The translations under genes were made by a program, and so were the position numbers. The notes beneath the pieces were generated by a model. That model made no database searches and was not told the origin of the DNA. It saw nothing but the letters and a program-made list of their open reading frames with translations. Shown piece by piece: positions 14,463-21,889 of a DNA stretch of 21,889 bases (position 1 is the stretch's first letter; each line of letters starts with the position of its first letter). The stretch lies in NCBI GenBank assembly GCA_959596495.1, contig CAUFXK010000033.1, positions 1 through 21,889 on the forward strand, written 5' to 3'. This stretch comes from an uncultured Collinsella sp. (lineage in GTDB: Bacteria; Actinomycetota; Coriobacteriia; Coriobacteriales; Coriobacteriaceae).

Positions 14463-16361
14463 TTAATCCAACTCTTTTAAGCCATGTGCCAGCTGCCAGT
14501 ACTCGCCGTGCTGAGCGAGCAGCTCTTCGTGCGTGCCGCGCTCGATGATGCGGCCGTGTTCGAGGACCATGATGGCGTCGGCGTCGCGAACGGTGGACAG
14601 GCGGTGCGCGATCATAAACGTGGTGCGTCCGCGCATGATGCGGTCCATGCCGCGCTCGATGAGCTTTTCGGTGCGCGTGTCGATAGAGCTCGTGGCCTCG
14701 TCCAAGATGAGCACCGGCGGATCGGCCACGGCCACGCGCGCGATGGCGAGCAGCTGGCGCTGGCCCTGCGACAAGTTGGCGCCGTCGGCCGTGACCGGTG
14801 TGTCGTACCCTCTAGGCAGGCGGCGGATAAACGAGTCGGCGCAGGCGGCCTCGGCAGCGGCGCGCACCTCCTCGTCGGTCGCATCGAGCTTGCCAAAGCG
14901 GATGTTCTGCGCAATGGTGCCGCTAAACAGGTGCGTGTCCTGCAGCACAATGCCGAGCGACCCGCGCAGGCTGGCCTTGGCAATGTGCTTGACGTCAATG
15001 CCGTCGTACGTGATCTCGCCGCCATCGACCTCGTAGAAGCGGTTGATGAGGTTGGTGATGGTCGTCTTTCCGGCGCCCGTCGAGCCCACAAACGCGATCT
15101 TTTGCCCCGGCTTGGCAAACAGGTTGAGGTCCGTGAGCACACGGGTGCCCGGCACGTAGGAAAAGTCCACGGCATGGAAGCGCACGTCGCCGGCAAGCGG
15201 GACCAAGCCGCACGTGAGCTCGGTACCGTCGGCGGCCACCGCGCGGCCCGACTCATCAACGGCAGCCACATCATGCAGGTGCCCGTACGAGCCCACGCCC
15301 TGGCCCTCGGGAATCTTCCATGCCCACGCGGCGTCGCCCGTCTGCACCAGCTCCACGCAGCCCTCGTCAACCTCGGGCTTAAGGTCCATGGCGGCAAACA
15401 GGCGCTCGGCACCGGCCAGCGCGTTGAGCAAAAAGTTGCCCAGCTGCGTAAACTGGTTGATGGGCATGGCGGCCTGACGCACAAAGACCAGGTAGCTTGC
15501 AAGCGCACCTACGTCGGCGAGTCCCTTGATGCAGAGCATGCCGCCCGCCACGGCAACGATGGCGTAGTTGGCATAGCCGATCACGACGGTCATGGGCACC
15601 ATGGAGTTGGCATAGCTCACGGCGGCGGTGCCGGTGCGGCGAAGCTCGTCGTTGCGGCAGGTGAAGCCGGCAACATTCGCTGCCTCGCGGTTAAAGACCT
15701 TGATGACCTTTTGGCCCGAGACCATCTCTTCGATATATCCGTCCAGGTCGCCAAGCGATGCCTGCTGGGCAGCAAAAAAGCGCTTGGAACGCATGCCCGA
15801 GTAGCGCGCATACAGCACAATTGCCGCATCGCACACGAGCGTGATAATCGTGAGCTGCCAGTTGAGGATGATGAGCATGGCCGTGGTGCCCACAACCTGA
15901 ATGGCGGCCTGAATCACGTTGGCAAAACTGTTGTTGAGCGCCTCGGAGACGGTGTCGACGTCGTTGGTGAAAAAGCTCATGATGTCGCCCGAGCGCGTGC
16001 TGTCGAAGTAGCTCAGCGGCAGCATCTGGATGTGCGCAAACAGGTCGCGGCGAATATCGGACACCACGCGTTGGGCCGCGCGCACCATGATCTGTGAGTA
16101 GCCCAGGGCCGAGAGCACGCCCGCGGCGTAGATGGCAGCGGTAAAGATAACCTGCCTAGCGAGCAGTTCCTCCCCGCCCGTGGCCAAACCGTTGACGATG
16201 GGGCGCACCATGTAGGTACCGGCGAGGCTCGCGATGGCGGCGACGGAGGCGAGCACGCCCACCGCGAGCAACGAGAACTTGGCATGTCCCATGTAGGAGA
16301 GCAAGCGACGCACAGTGCGCTTGAGGTCGGCAGGGCGTGCTTGGGCTGCGGTCTTAGGCAT
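14463..16361 (-). CDS. ABC exporter half-transporter, catalytically complete subunit
   Basis: A 632-residue ABC half-exporter with a membrane domain (about 25-320, six predicted segments) followed by an ATPase domain (about 391-625). All nucleotide-site motifs are canonical: Walker A GSTGAGKTT (426-434), signature LSQGQ (530-534), Walker B LILDEATSS with Asp554 and Glu555, and H-loop His586. A linker of about 55 residues (333-390) between membrane and ATPase domains is longer than usual. The ATG at 16359-16361 follows GAAGGGGG and overlaps the stop of the partner gene by eight bases (ATGCCTAA), so the halves are made in a coupled way. With the upstream gene it forms a heterodimer of the BmrCD/LmrCD/TM287-288 type, where this half supplies the active site. 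The substrate is probably a drug or lipid; not readable here. Confidence 0.94.
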   Translation of the reverse strand: MPKTAAQARPADLKRTVRRLLSYMGHAKFSLLAVGVLASVAAIASLAGTYMVRPIVNGLATGGEELLARQVIFTAAIYAAGVLSALGYSQIMVRAAQRVVSDIRRDLFAHIQMLPLSYFDSTRSGDIMSFFTNDVDTVSEALNNSFANVIQAAIQVVGTTAMLIILNWQLTIITLVCDAAIVLYARYSGMRSKRFFAAQQASLGDLDGYIEEMVSGQKVIKVFNREAANVAGFTCRNDELRRTGTAAVSYANSMVPMTVVIGYANYAIVAVAGGMLCIKGLADVGALASYLVFVRQAAMPINQFTQLGNFLLNALAGAERLFAAMDLKPEVDEGCVELVQTGDAAWAWKIPEGQGVGSYGHLHDVAAVDESGRAVAADGTELTCGLVPLAGDVRFHAVDFSYVPGTRVLTDLNLFAKPGQKIAFVGSTGAGKTTITNLINRFYEVDGGEITYDGIDVKHIAKASLRGSLGIVLQDTHLFSGTIAQNIRFGKLDATDEEVRAAAEAACADSFIRRLPRGYDTPVTADGANLSQGQRQLLAIARVAVADPPVLILDEATSSIDTRTEKLIERGMDRIMRGRTTFMIAHRLSTVRDADAIMVLEHGRIIERGTHEELLAQHGEYWQLAHGLKELD

Positions 16362-18183
16362 GGCGCTCACCCCCTTCCAAGGGCGATTCGCTGGGGACGG
16401 AGGAAAACTGATCGTTCGCGCAGCGATCGTCGCAGCCGTCGCCGGTGTCTGCGTTCCCAGCGAACTCCATCTGCGAGGCATAGATCTCCTGGTAGATGTT
16501 GTCGCCCGCCAGCAGTTCCTCGTGCGTGCCCACGCCGTGGACACGACCGTCGTCCAACACCACAATGCGATCGGCATCCATGACACTCGCGATGCGCTGG
16601 GCGATGATGAGCACGGTCGTATCGGGAATCCGAGCGATGTGCTCGCGAATCTTAGCGTCGGTCGCCATATCGACCGCACTGGTGGAGTCATCAAAAATGA
16701 GCACGCGCGGATGCTTGAGCAGCGTGCGCGCGATGCACAGGCGTTGCTTCTGGCCACCCGAGACACCGGCGCCGCCTTGGCCCAGCTCTCCGTCCAGCCC
16801 GCCGATGCGATCAAGGAACTCGTCCACGCACGCCGCGTGGCAAGCCGCGAAGAGCTCATCGTCCGACGCCTGCGGATTACCCCACTGCAGGTTCTCGCGC
16901 ACGGTGCCCGTGAACAGCACATTCTTTTGCAACACAATGCCCACGGCATCACGTAGGGTCGCGAGGTCGTAGTCGCGCACGTCGTGTCCGCCCACAAGCA
17001 CGGCGCCCTCAGTGGCGTCGTACAGGCGCGCAATCAACTGCACAAGCGAGCTCTTGCCCGAGCCCGTGCCGCCGAGGATGCCCACCGTCGAGCCGCTCTC
17101 GATGCGAAGGTCGATATGCTCGAGCACATCCTCGGCTGCATCCGCGCGGTATTTAAAGGAAACGTCGCGAAACTCAATACTGCCGTCCGTTGGCGCCGCA
17201 GTCGCGAGGTCTCCCGCAGGGTTGGCAATAACGGGCTCCTCGTCGAGCACCTCCGCGATACGGCCCACACTCGTGAGAGCGCGCGTGAGCAGCAAAAACA
17301 CGTTGGAAATCATCATGAGGGAGTTCATGATCAGCAGCACATAGCTCATGAAGCCCGTGAGCGAGCCCACGCCCAAGCGACCTTCGATGATCATGCGGCC
17401 GCCAATCCACAGGATCGAGAGCGCAGCCACGTACATCGAGAGTTGAAACACCGGCAGGTTGAGCACAGCGGTGCCAAAGGTCTTCGTCGCCGTGCCGGCG
17501 AGCTCGGTATTGACGGTGTCGAACTTGTCGCACTCGTGCTCGGCGCGCACGTAAGCCTTCACGGCGCGCACGGCGGTAAGGTCCTCTTGCACCACGCCGT
17601 TGAGGTGGTCCATCGAGGTCTGGAGTTGGCGGTAGAGCGGGCTCACGCGCACGGTAATGATACCAAGCACGATGGCGAGCATCGGCAGAATGACGGCAAA
17701 GACCGCCGCGAGCTCGCGCGAGAGCGCAAAAGCGTAGACGAGGCCCATGACCAGATTTACCGGCCCGCGCACCATGGGGCGGAAGCCGTTACCTACGGCG
17801 TTTTGGATGACGGTGATATCGGTGGTCATGCGGGTGACGAGCGAGCTGGCGTCGTAGTTGTCCAGATTGCCAAAGGCGAGCGTCTGGATCTTGCGATACT
17901 CGGCCTCGCGCAGGTTAGCGCCCAGCCCCGAGGCCACGCGGGCAGACGTGCGCGCATAGCCCAAGCCAAGTACCAGCGAACATGCGGCGCATACCAACAT
18001 ATACGTGCCCTGCAACAGCATGTAGTCGATGTCGCCCGCGGGCACGCCTACATCGATGATATTTGCCATGATGACCGGGATAAACAGCTCGAGCGCCGTC
18101 TCGGCCGTCACAAAGAGCACGCCGAGCATGGCATCGCGGCGGTATGCCCCCAGATAGGAAAACAAAATCTTGAGATTGCGCAC
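16354..18183 (-). CDS. ABC exporter half-transporter, degenerate-site subunit
   Basis: A 609-residue ABC half-exporter, first gene of a two-gene operon. The membrane domain spans about 10-310 and the ATPase domain about 335-570. Walker A GGTGSGKSS (371-379) and signature VSGGQ (474-478) are intact. The Walker B tail reads FDDSTSAVD, with Asp499 where the catalytic Glu should be, and the H-loop His is replaced by Gln529. These two changes are the mark of the degenerate subunit in heterodimeric exporters; it binds ATP but should not hydrolyse it well at its own site. The start is GTG at 18181-18183 after GGGGGA; an ATG nearby is out of frame. The tail after residue 572 is acidic and has no obvious fold. 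Confidence 0.93.
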   Translation of the reverse strand: MRNLKILFSYLGAYRRDAMLGVLFVTAETALELFIPVIMANIIDVGVPAGDIDYMLLQGTYMLVCAACSLVLGLGYARTSARVASGLGANLREAEYRKIQTLAFGNLDNYDASSLVTRMTTDITVIQNAVGNGFRPMVRGPVNLVMGLVYAFALSRELAAVFAVILPMLAIVLGIITVRVSPLYRQLQTSMDHLNGVVQEDLTAVRAVKAYVRAEHECDKFDTVNTELAGTATKTFGTAVLNLPVFQLSMYVAALSILWIGGRMIIEGRLGVGSLTGFMSYVLLIMNSLMMISNVFLLLTRALTSVGRIAEVLDEEPVIANPAGDLATAAPTDGSIEFRDVSFKYRADAAEDVLEHIDLRIESGSTVGILGGTGSGKSSLVQLIARLYDATEGAVLVGGHDVRDYDLATLRDAVGIVLQKNVLFTGTVRENLQWGNPQASDDELFAACHAACVDEFLDRIGGLDGELGQGGAGVSGGQKQRLCIARTLLKHPRVLIFDDSTSAVDMATDAKIREHIARIPDTTVLIIAQRIASVMDADRIVVLDDGRVHGVGTHEELLAGDNIYQEIYASQMEFAGNADTGDGCDDRCANDQFSSVPSESPLEGGERHA

Positions 18184-18224
18184 GCAGATTCATCCCCCAT
18201 CAAACGTTGTTCGCAAACCCACGT

Positions 18225-18252
18225 ATTATGGCGCGCTGTGCGGCGGTGTCAA
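18225..18252 (-). promoter_or_regulatory. Promoter of the ABC exporter operon
   Basis: Read leftwards: a perfect TTGACA (18247-18252), 16-base spacer, CATAAT (18225-18230). The leader is about 35 bases. It is divergent from the MATE promoter about 120 bases away. Confidence 0.72.
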
Positions 18253-18371
18253 GTGATGCGAAATCGATTTCTGCAAGGCTAGTGCAGGCGCTAAGCTTGC
18301 AAGGTGCATCTCTGTATTCAATTGGAAATGAATGCGACCGCGACTTTTTCGCCCCGCTGTCAACATAAACC

Positions 18372-18402
18372 TTGACTCTACAATCGTTGTAGGGTTTTCA
18401 CT
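18372..18402 (+). promoter_or_regulatory. MATE promoter with a MerR-type operator in the spacer
   Basis: TTGACT (18372-18377), a 19-base spacer, then a weak -10 TTCACT (18397-18402). The spacer holds the dyad CTACAA-TCG-TTGTAG (18378-18392), extended to 18375-18395 with one mismatch. An over-long 19-base spacer with a centred dyad is the hallmark of promoters activated by MerR-family proteins through DNA untwisting. A MerR regulator is the second gene of this operon. Confidence 0.75.
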
Positions 18403-18443
18403 ACACTGGTACGCAAACGACCCAAGCCAGAAAGCGCCCGCCC

Positions 18444-19790
18444 ATGGAACACGACCTCACACGCGGCAATGTCCTCAAGACCATCGCGGTCTTTGCCCTG
18501 CCCTATATGCTCTCGTACTTTTTGCAGATGCTCTACGGCATGGCCGACCTGTACATGATGGGGCAGTTTAGCGGCGCCGCCGGCATCACCGCCGTGGGCA
18601 ACGGCGCGCAGACGCTCTATATCATTACCGTGACGCTCGTGGGCCTGGCCATGGGAACGACGGTTATCGTCGGCCACGCCGTGGGTTCGCGTCGGTTTGA
18701 CCGCGCCGAGACCGCCATCGGCAACACCATCACGCTCTTTATGGGTGTCTCGGTGGTGCTGGCCGCTGTCCTGCTCTCACTGTGTCCGCAGATCGTGGCG
18801 CTCATTGGCACGCCGGCCGAAGCGGTCGAAGGAACCGCCGCCTACCTGCGTATCTGCTTTATGGGCATTCCCTTTATCGCCGCGTACAACATTCTTTCGG
18901 CCATCTTTCGCGGGCTGGGCGATTCGCGCTCGCCCATGTACGTGATCGGCGTGGCGTGCATCATTAATATCGCGCTTGATTTTCTGTTTATCGGCCACAT
19001 GGGGCTCGGCCCCGTGGGCGCCGCACTCGGCACGGTCATCGCACAGACGGCCAGCGTTGCCCTCGCGCTCATGTGGCTCAAAAGCCGTCGCACGAACATC
19101 CACGTTAAGCGCAGCGACCTGCGCCCCCAGCCCGAAGTGCTCGGCAGCATTCTTAAGATCGGCGTGCCCGTGGCCGTGCAGGACGGCTGCATCCAGGTGG
19201 CATTTATGTTCATCACCGTCATCGCCAACCACCGCGGCCTGGTCGACGCCGCCGCCGTGGGCCTGGTCGAGAAGATGATCAGCTTTTTGTTCATTGTGCC
19301 GAGCTCCATGGGCGCCACCGTCAGCGCGCTCACGGCGCAAAACGCCGGCGCGGGCAAGGGCGACCGCGCGCGTCAGGTGCTCAAGGATGCCATGACCATC
19401 TCGGTGGTGTACGGCTGCCTGGTCACGGTGCTGATGTGGCTGGTGGCACCAGCGTTTATCGGCTTTTTTGCCAAGGACGCCGCGGTGGTCGCGGCCGGTA
19501 CCGGCTATATGCGCAGCTATATTTTCGACGCGATTTTTGCCGGCATCCACATTTGCTTTAGCGGCTTTTTCGCCGCATACGGCAAGAGCCACATCGGCTT
19601 TGCGCACAACGTGCTGGCCGTTGTGCTCATTCGCGTGCCCGGCGCTTGGCTGCTGTCGAACGCCTATTCCGACACGCTGTTCCCCATGGGTATCGCCTCG
19701 CCGTGCGGGTCGATTCTGTCGGCGGTCATCTGCGTGATTGCATTTACCGTGCTCAACCGCCGCGGAACTTTTGACAAGCTGATGGCGTAG
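18444..19790 (+). CDS. MATE family multidrug efflux transporter
   Basis: A 448-residue integral membrane protein with about twelve hydrophobic segments in two homologous halves (about 10-220 and 235-440), the normal MATE size. The N-terminus (LTRGNVLKTIAVFALPYML) and MADLYMMGQFSG in the first helices are typical of MATE pumps; GLVEKMISFLFIVPSSMG and ALTAQNAGAGK occur at the matching place in the second half. These pumps expel drugs or metabolites using a sodium or proton gradient. The ATG at 18444 has only a weak ribosome binding site (AGAAAG). It is followed after 54 bases by a MerR regulator, and its promoter has a MerR operator, so a drug-inducible pump is the best reading. Substrate not readable. 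Confidence 0.94.
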   Translation: MEHDLTRGNVLKTIAVFALPYMLSYFLQMLYGMADLYMMGQFSGAAGITAVGNGAQTLYIITVTLVGLAMGTTVIVGHAVGSRRFDRAETAIGNTITLFMGVSVVLAAVLLSLCPQIVALIGTPAEAVEGTAAYLRICFMGIPFIAAYNILSAIFRGLGDSRSPMYVIGVACIINIALDFLFIGHMGLGPVGAALGTVIAQTASVALALMWLKSRRTNIHVKRSDLRPQPEVLGSILKIGVPVAVQDGCIQVAFMFITVIANHRGLVDAAAVGLVEKMISFLFIVPSSMGATVSALTAQNAGAGKGDRARQVLKDAMTISVVYGCLVTVLMWLVAPAFIGFFAKDAAVVAAGTGYMRSYIFDAIFAGIHICFSGFFAAYGKSHIGFAHNVLAVVLIRVPGAWLLSNAYSDTLFPMGIASPCGSILSAVICVIAFTVLNRRGTFDKLMA

Positions 19791-19844
19791 CGGGGCAACG
19801 CGAGCCTGGCGCCCCTCCCCGGCTCTATTGAAAGGAGCGTTCCT

Positions 19845-20693
19845 ATGGCCGACTCGCCAACTGAACATACCGAGGGCCTGCTCCGCATTGGCGAGGTGGC
19901 GCGTCTGTTTAACCTGAGCGTGGGCACGTTGCGCCATTACGAGCAGATGGGCCTACTGGACCCGGCGCACATCGATCCGGCGAGTGGGTACCGCTACTAC
20001 GGATCACGGCAGCTCTCCACCCTCAACACCATCAGCCACCTGCGTGTTCTGGACCTGCCGCTGGCACAGATCCGCGAGTTTGTGACCACGCGCGATGTGG
20101 ACCTCATGCAGCGGCAGCTGGCTCAGCAGCAGGAACTCATCGAGCGCAAGCGCCGCGAGCTGGAGCGCGTATCGCGCAAGATCGACAACCGGCTTGCTCT
20201 GCTGCACGATGCCTTGAGCACCGAGCTCGATACCATCCGCGAAATCGATGCGCCCGAGCTTCGCTGCGCCGTGTTGCGCGAACGCGTCAACCCTACCGAC
20301 GCCTATGCGCTGGAGTGGCAGATTCGTCAACTGCAGAAGGGCCAGCACGAGACCTTTGTCTTTCTGGGCAACTTGGGCGTCGGGATTGGCGCCGAGCGCC
20401 TCGCCGCCGGCGACTTTGATGGCTACGACGAGGTCTTCCTGCTGCTCGATGACACCGATGATTACGTGGGCGACGTCGAGGTGCGGCCCGCCGCACGCTG
20501 CCTGACCATAAGCTTCCGCGGCACGCACGGACAAGCAGCCCCGCGCTACGAGCGGCTGCTCAGCTATATGCGCGAACACAACCTGATGCCCGCCGGCCCG
20601 TCGCGCGAGATCGCCCTAATCGATGACATCATCAGCGACGACCCGGCAACCTACGTAACGCAGATCACCGTGCCCGTTGCCCCAGCAAAGTAA
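19845..20693 (+). CDS. MerR-family regulator with a BmrR-like effector domain
   Basis: A 282-residue transcription activator. Residues 11-80 are the MerR winged helix-turn-helix (LLRIGEVARLFNLSVGTLRH, then the SGYRYYG wing). Residues 82-124 form the dimer coiled coil (QRQLAQQQELIERKRRELER). Residues about 130-282 resemble the GyrI-like drug-binding domain of BmrR and TipAL. The ATG at 19845 follows AAAGGAG at good spacing. It is co-transcribed with the MATE pump and probably binds the dyad at 18378-18392 to activate the operon, itself included, when a compound is bound. No Cys pair typical of metal-sensing MerR proteins is seen, so an organic ligand is more likely than a metal. Confidence 0.93.
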   Translation: MADSPTEHTEGLLRIGEVARLFNLSVGTLRHYEQMGLLDPAHIDPASGYRYYGSRQLSTLNTISHLRVLDLPLAQIREFVTTRDVDLMQRQLAQQQELIERKRRELERVSRKIDNRLALLHDALSTELDTIREIDAPELRCAVLRERVNPTDAYALEWQIRQLQKGQHETFVFLGNLGVGIGAERLAAGDFDGYDEVFLLLDDTDDYVGDVEVRPAARCLTISFRGTHGQAAPRYERLLSYMREHNLMPAGPSREIALIDDIISDDPATYVTQITVPVAPAK

Positions 20694-20732
20694 AAACCGC
20701 CCGGAAGGCATCGTGCTTCCGGGCGGTTCTTC
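20692..20732. terminator. Bidirectional terminator between the MerR gene and ligA
   Basis: A perfect 13-base-pair stem (20695-20707 with 20716-20728, eight-base loop) flanked by an A-run on the left and T-rich bases on the right. It serves the rightward MATE-MerR operon and the leftward ligA, which converge here. Confidence 0.9.
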
Positions 20733-20750
20733 AATTAGGCCATCAATGCA

Positions 20751-21889
20751 CTAAGCCTGGGGCACCTGACCAGTAGCCAAGATCTGCTCGAGTGCGTCCT
20801 CGTCCAGCACGGGCACACCCAGCTGCTCGGCCTTGGTGAGCTTGGAGCCCGCTTTGGGACCGGCGACCAGATAGCTCGTCTTCTTTGAAACACTGCCCGA
20901 AACCTTGGCGCCGAGCACCTTGAGCGCCGCGCCCGCCTCGTCGCGCGTGCGGTTGACGAGCGTGCCCGTGAGCACGAAGGTCAGACCCGCAAGCGGCTGT
21001 GCGTCGGCAAGCTCGCCCGCCACGCCAGCGTCGGCTGCGGCTTGTGCATGCGCGGCGCCCAGGTCGACCTCGAGCGACAGGCCCGCCTGGCGCAGACGCT
21101 CCAGCACGGCAAGGTTTTCGGGCACGGCGAGGAACTGCTTGACGCTCGCCGCAATCTTGGGACCGATGCCCTCGCACTCGGCGATGTCCTCTTCGCTCGC
21201 CAAGATAAGCTTGTCAATCGACAGGAATCGCTCGGCAATGACCTCGCCCACACTCTTGCCCACATGGCGGATACCCAGGGCAAACAGCACGCGACCGAGC
21301 GGCTGGCTCTTGGACTTGTTGAGCTCGGCGATGATTTTCTCGGCCGTCTTGAGGCCCACCGGGATGGGATCGCCCTTCTTGACGCCCTTTTTGCTGTTGG
21401 AGCTGGCATAGGTGCGGCCCGTGTCCAGTCCGGCAATATCATCGACCGTGAGCTGGTAGAAGTCCGCGACATCGTGAATCAGGCCGGCGGCGATCATCTT
21501 GTCGACGATCTCGTCGCCCAGGCCGTCAACGTCCATGCAGCCGCGGCTCACCCAGTGGAGCAGGCGCTCCTTGAGCTGCGCGGGGCAGTCGATGGACACG
21601 CAGCGGTAGGCCACCTCGCCATCCTCGTGAACCACGGGGCTGCCGCACACGGGGCAGACCTCGGGCATCTGCCAGTCAACGCTGTCGGCCGGGCGCTTGT
21701 CGAGTACCGGGCCCACGACCTCGGGGATTACGTCGCCTGCCTTGTGCACGATGATAGTGTCGCCCTCGCGCACGTTTTTGCGACGGATCTCATCGATGTT
21801 GTGCAGCGTGGCGCGCGCGATGGTGGAGCCGGCGACCGTCACCGGGTCGAACTCGGCGACCGGCGTGAGCACACCGGTGCGGCCCACCT
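20751..21889 (-). CDS. ligA: NAD-dependent DNA ligase, C-terminal part (5' end outside the window)
   Basis: About 379 residues of LigA, which seals nicks during replication and repair using NAD. The visible part runs in the usual order: the end of the adenylation/OB region (VGRTGVLTPVAEFDPV, ATLHN, GDTIIVHKAGDVIPEV), a four-Cys zinc finger (Cys78, Cys81, Cys96, Cys101 of the fragment), the helix-hairpin-helix region (about 110-275), and a BRCT domain at the end (from LAGLTFVLTGTL). The active-site lysine motif lies beyond the right edge. Residues of the BRCT core look intact and there is no frameshift. The gene is transcribed leftwards and ends at the bidirectional terminator. ligA is an essential housekeeping gene, so this edge marks ordinary core chromosome. 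Confidence 0.97.
   Translation of the reverse strand, partial: VGRTGVLTPVAEFDPVTVAGSTIARATLHNIDEIRRKNVREGDTIIVHKAGDVIPEVVGPVLDKRPADSVDWQMPEVCPVCGSPVVHEDGEVAYRCVSIDCPAQLKERLLHWVSRGCMDVDGLGDEIVDKMIAAGLIHDVADFYQLTVDDIAGLDTGRTYASSNSKKGVKKGDPIPVGLKTAEKIIAELNKSKSQPLGRVLFALGIRHVGKSVGEVIAERFLSIDKLILASEEDIAECEGIGPKIAASVKQFLAVPENLAVLERLRQAGLSLEVDLGAAHAQAAADAGVAGELADAQPLAGLTFVLTGTLVNRTRDEAGAALKVLGAKVSGSVSKKTSYLVAGPKAGSKLTKAEQLGVPVLDEDALEQILATGQVPQA

Noticed and set aside
14484..16097. A 537-codon open frame antisense to the second ABC gene
   Set aside because: It lies fully over an ABC exporter with all motifs intact; its composition is low-complexity Arg/Val/Gly/His, typical of antisense frames in GC-rich DNA.
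16362..17033. In-frame N-terminal extension of the second ABC protein, giving 856 residues
   Set aside because: The extension is an alternate frame of the first ABC gene and looks like noise. The start at 16361 has a ribosome binding site and the usual overlap with the partner stop.

Overview
The window looks like a piece of chromosome from a high-GC gut actinobacterium of the Coriobacteriia, most likely Collinsella or a close relative. This is inferred from overall GC content, codon choice, the mix of genes and the style of the surface proteins; no rRNA or other phylogenetic marker is present apart from a partial ligA. Almost everything is transcribed leftwards. Only the efflux/regulator pair at 18444-20693 reads rightwards.

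The left end (1-7373) is a sortase-dependent surface-fibre locus read right to left. It has a 1146-residue adhesin with a signal peptide, an acidic stalk, a beta-helix, two pilin isopeptide-linkage-like domains and LPLSG. Next comes a 554-residue pilin ending in MPLTG, coupled to the adhesin by an 8-base overlap, and then a 585-residue pilin ending in LPLTG, followed by a strong terminator. No sortase is visible; a fragment of a further membrane protein runs off the left edge. The adhesin carries an uninterrupted run of nine G early in its reading frame, and either a gain or a loss of one G brings an immediate stop. That is the sequence signature of an ON/OFF contingency locus. About 450 bases of AT-rich non-coding DNA lie upstream of the operon.

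The middle (7826-14462) holds short, mostly independent transcription units: a Cof-type HAD phosphatase, an MFS exporter, a moaA and moaC-mobB pair for molybdenum cofactor synthesis (with MoaC and MobB fused into one chain), and a protein of unknown role with a PD-(D/E)XK-nuclease-like C-terminus. The gaps between these units are filled with palindromic elements of at least two families. One is a 65-66 base near-perfect palindrome in three copies, each just 3' of a stop codon. The other is a roughly 38 base hairpin (three copies plus one relative whose stem differs but whose loop is conserved). There is also one long hairpin of about 100 bases.

The right end (14463-21889) holds a two-gene heterodimeric ABC exporter, one half with a degenerate ATPase site, transcribed divergently from a MATE efflux pump and a BmrR-like MerR regulator. 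A MerR-type operator sits in the over-long spacer of the pump promoter, which suggests a self-contained drug-responsive unit. A bidirectional terminator separates the regulator from the 3' part of ligA, which runs off the right edge.
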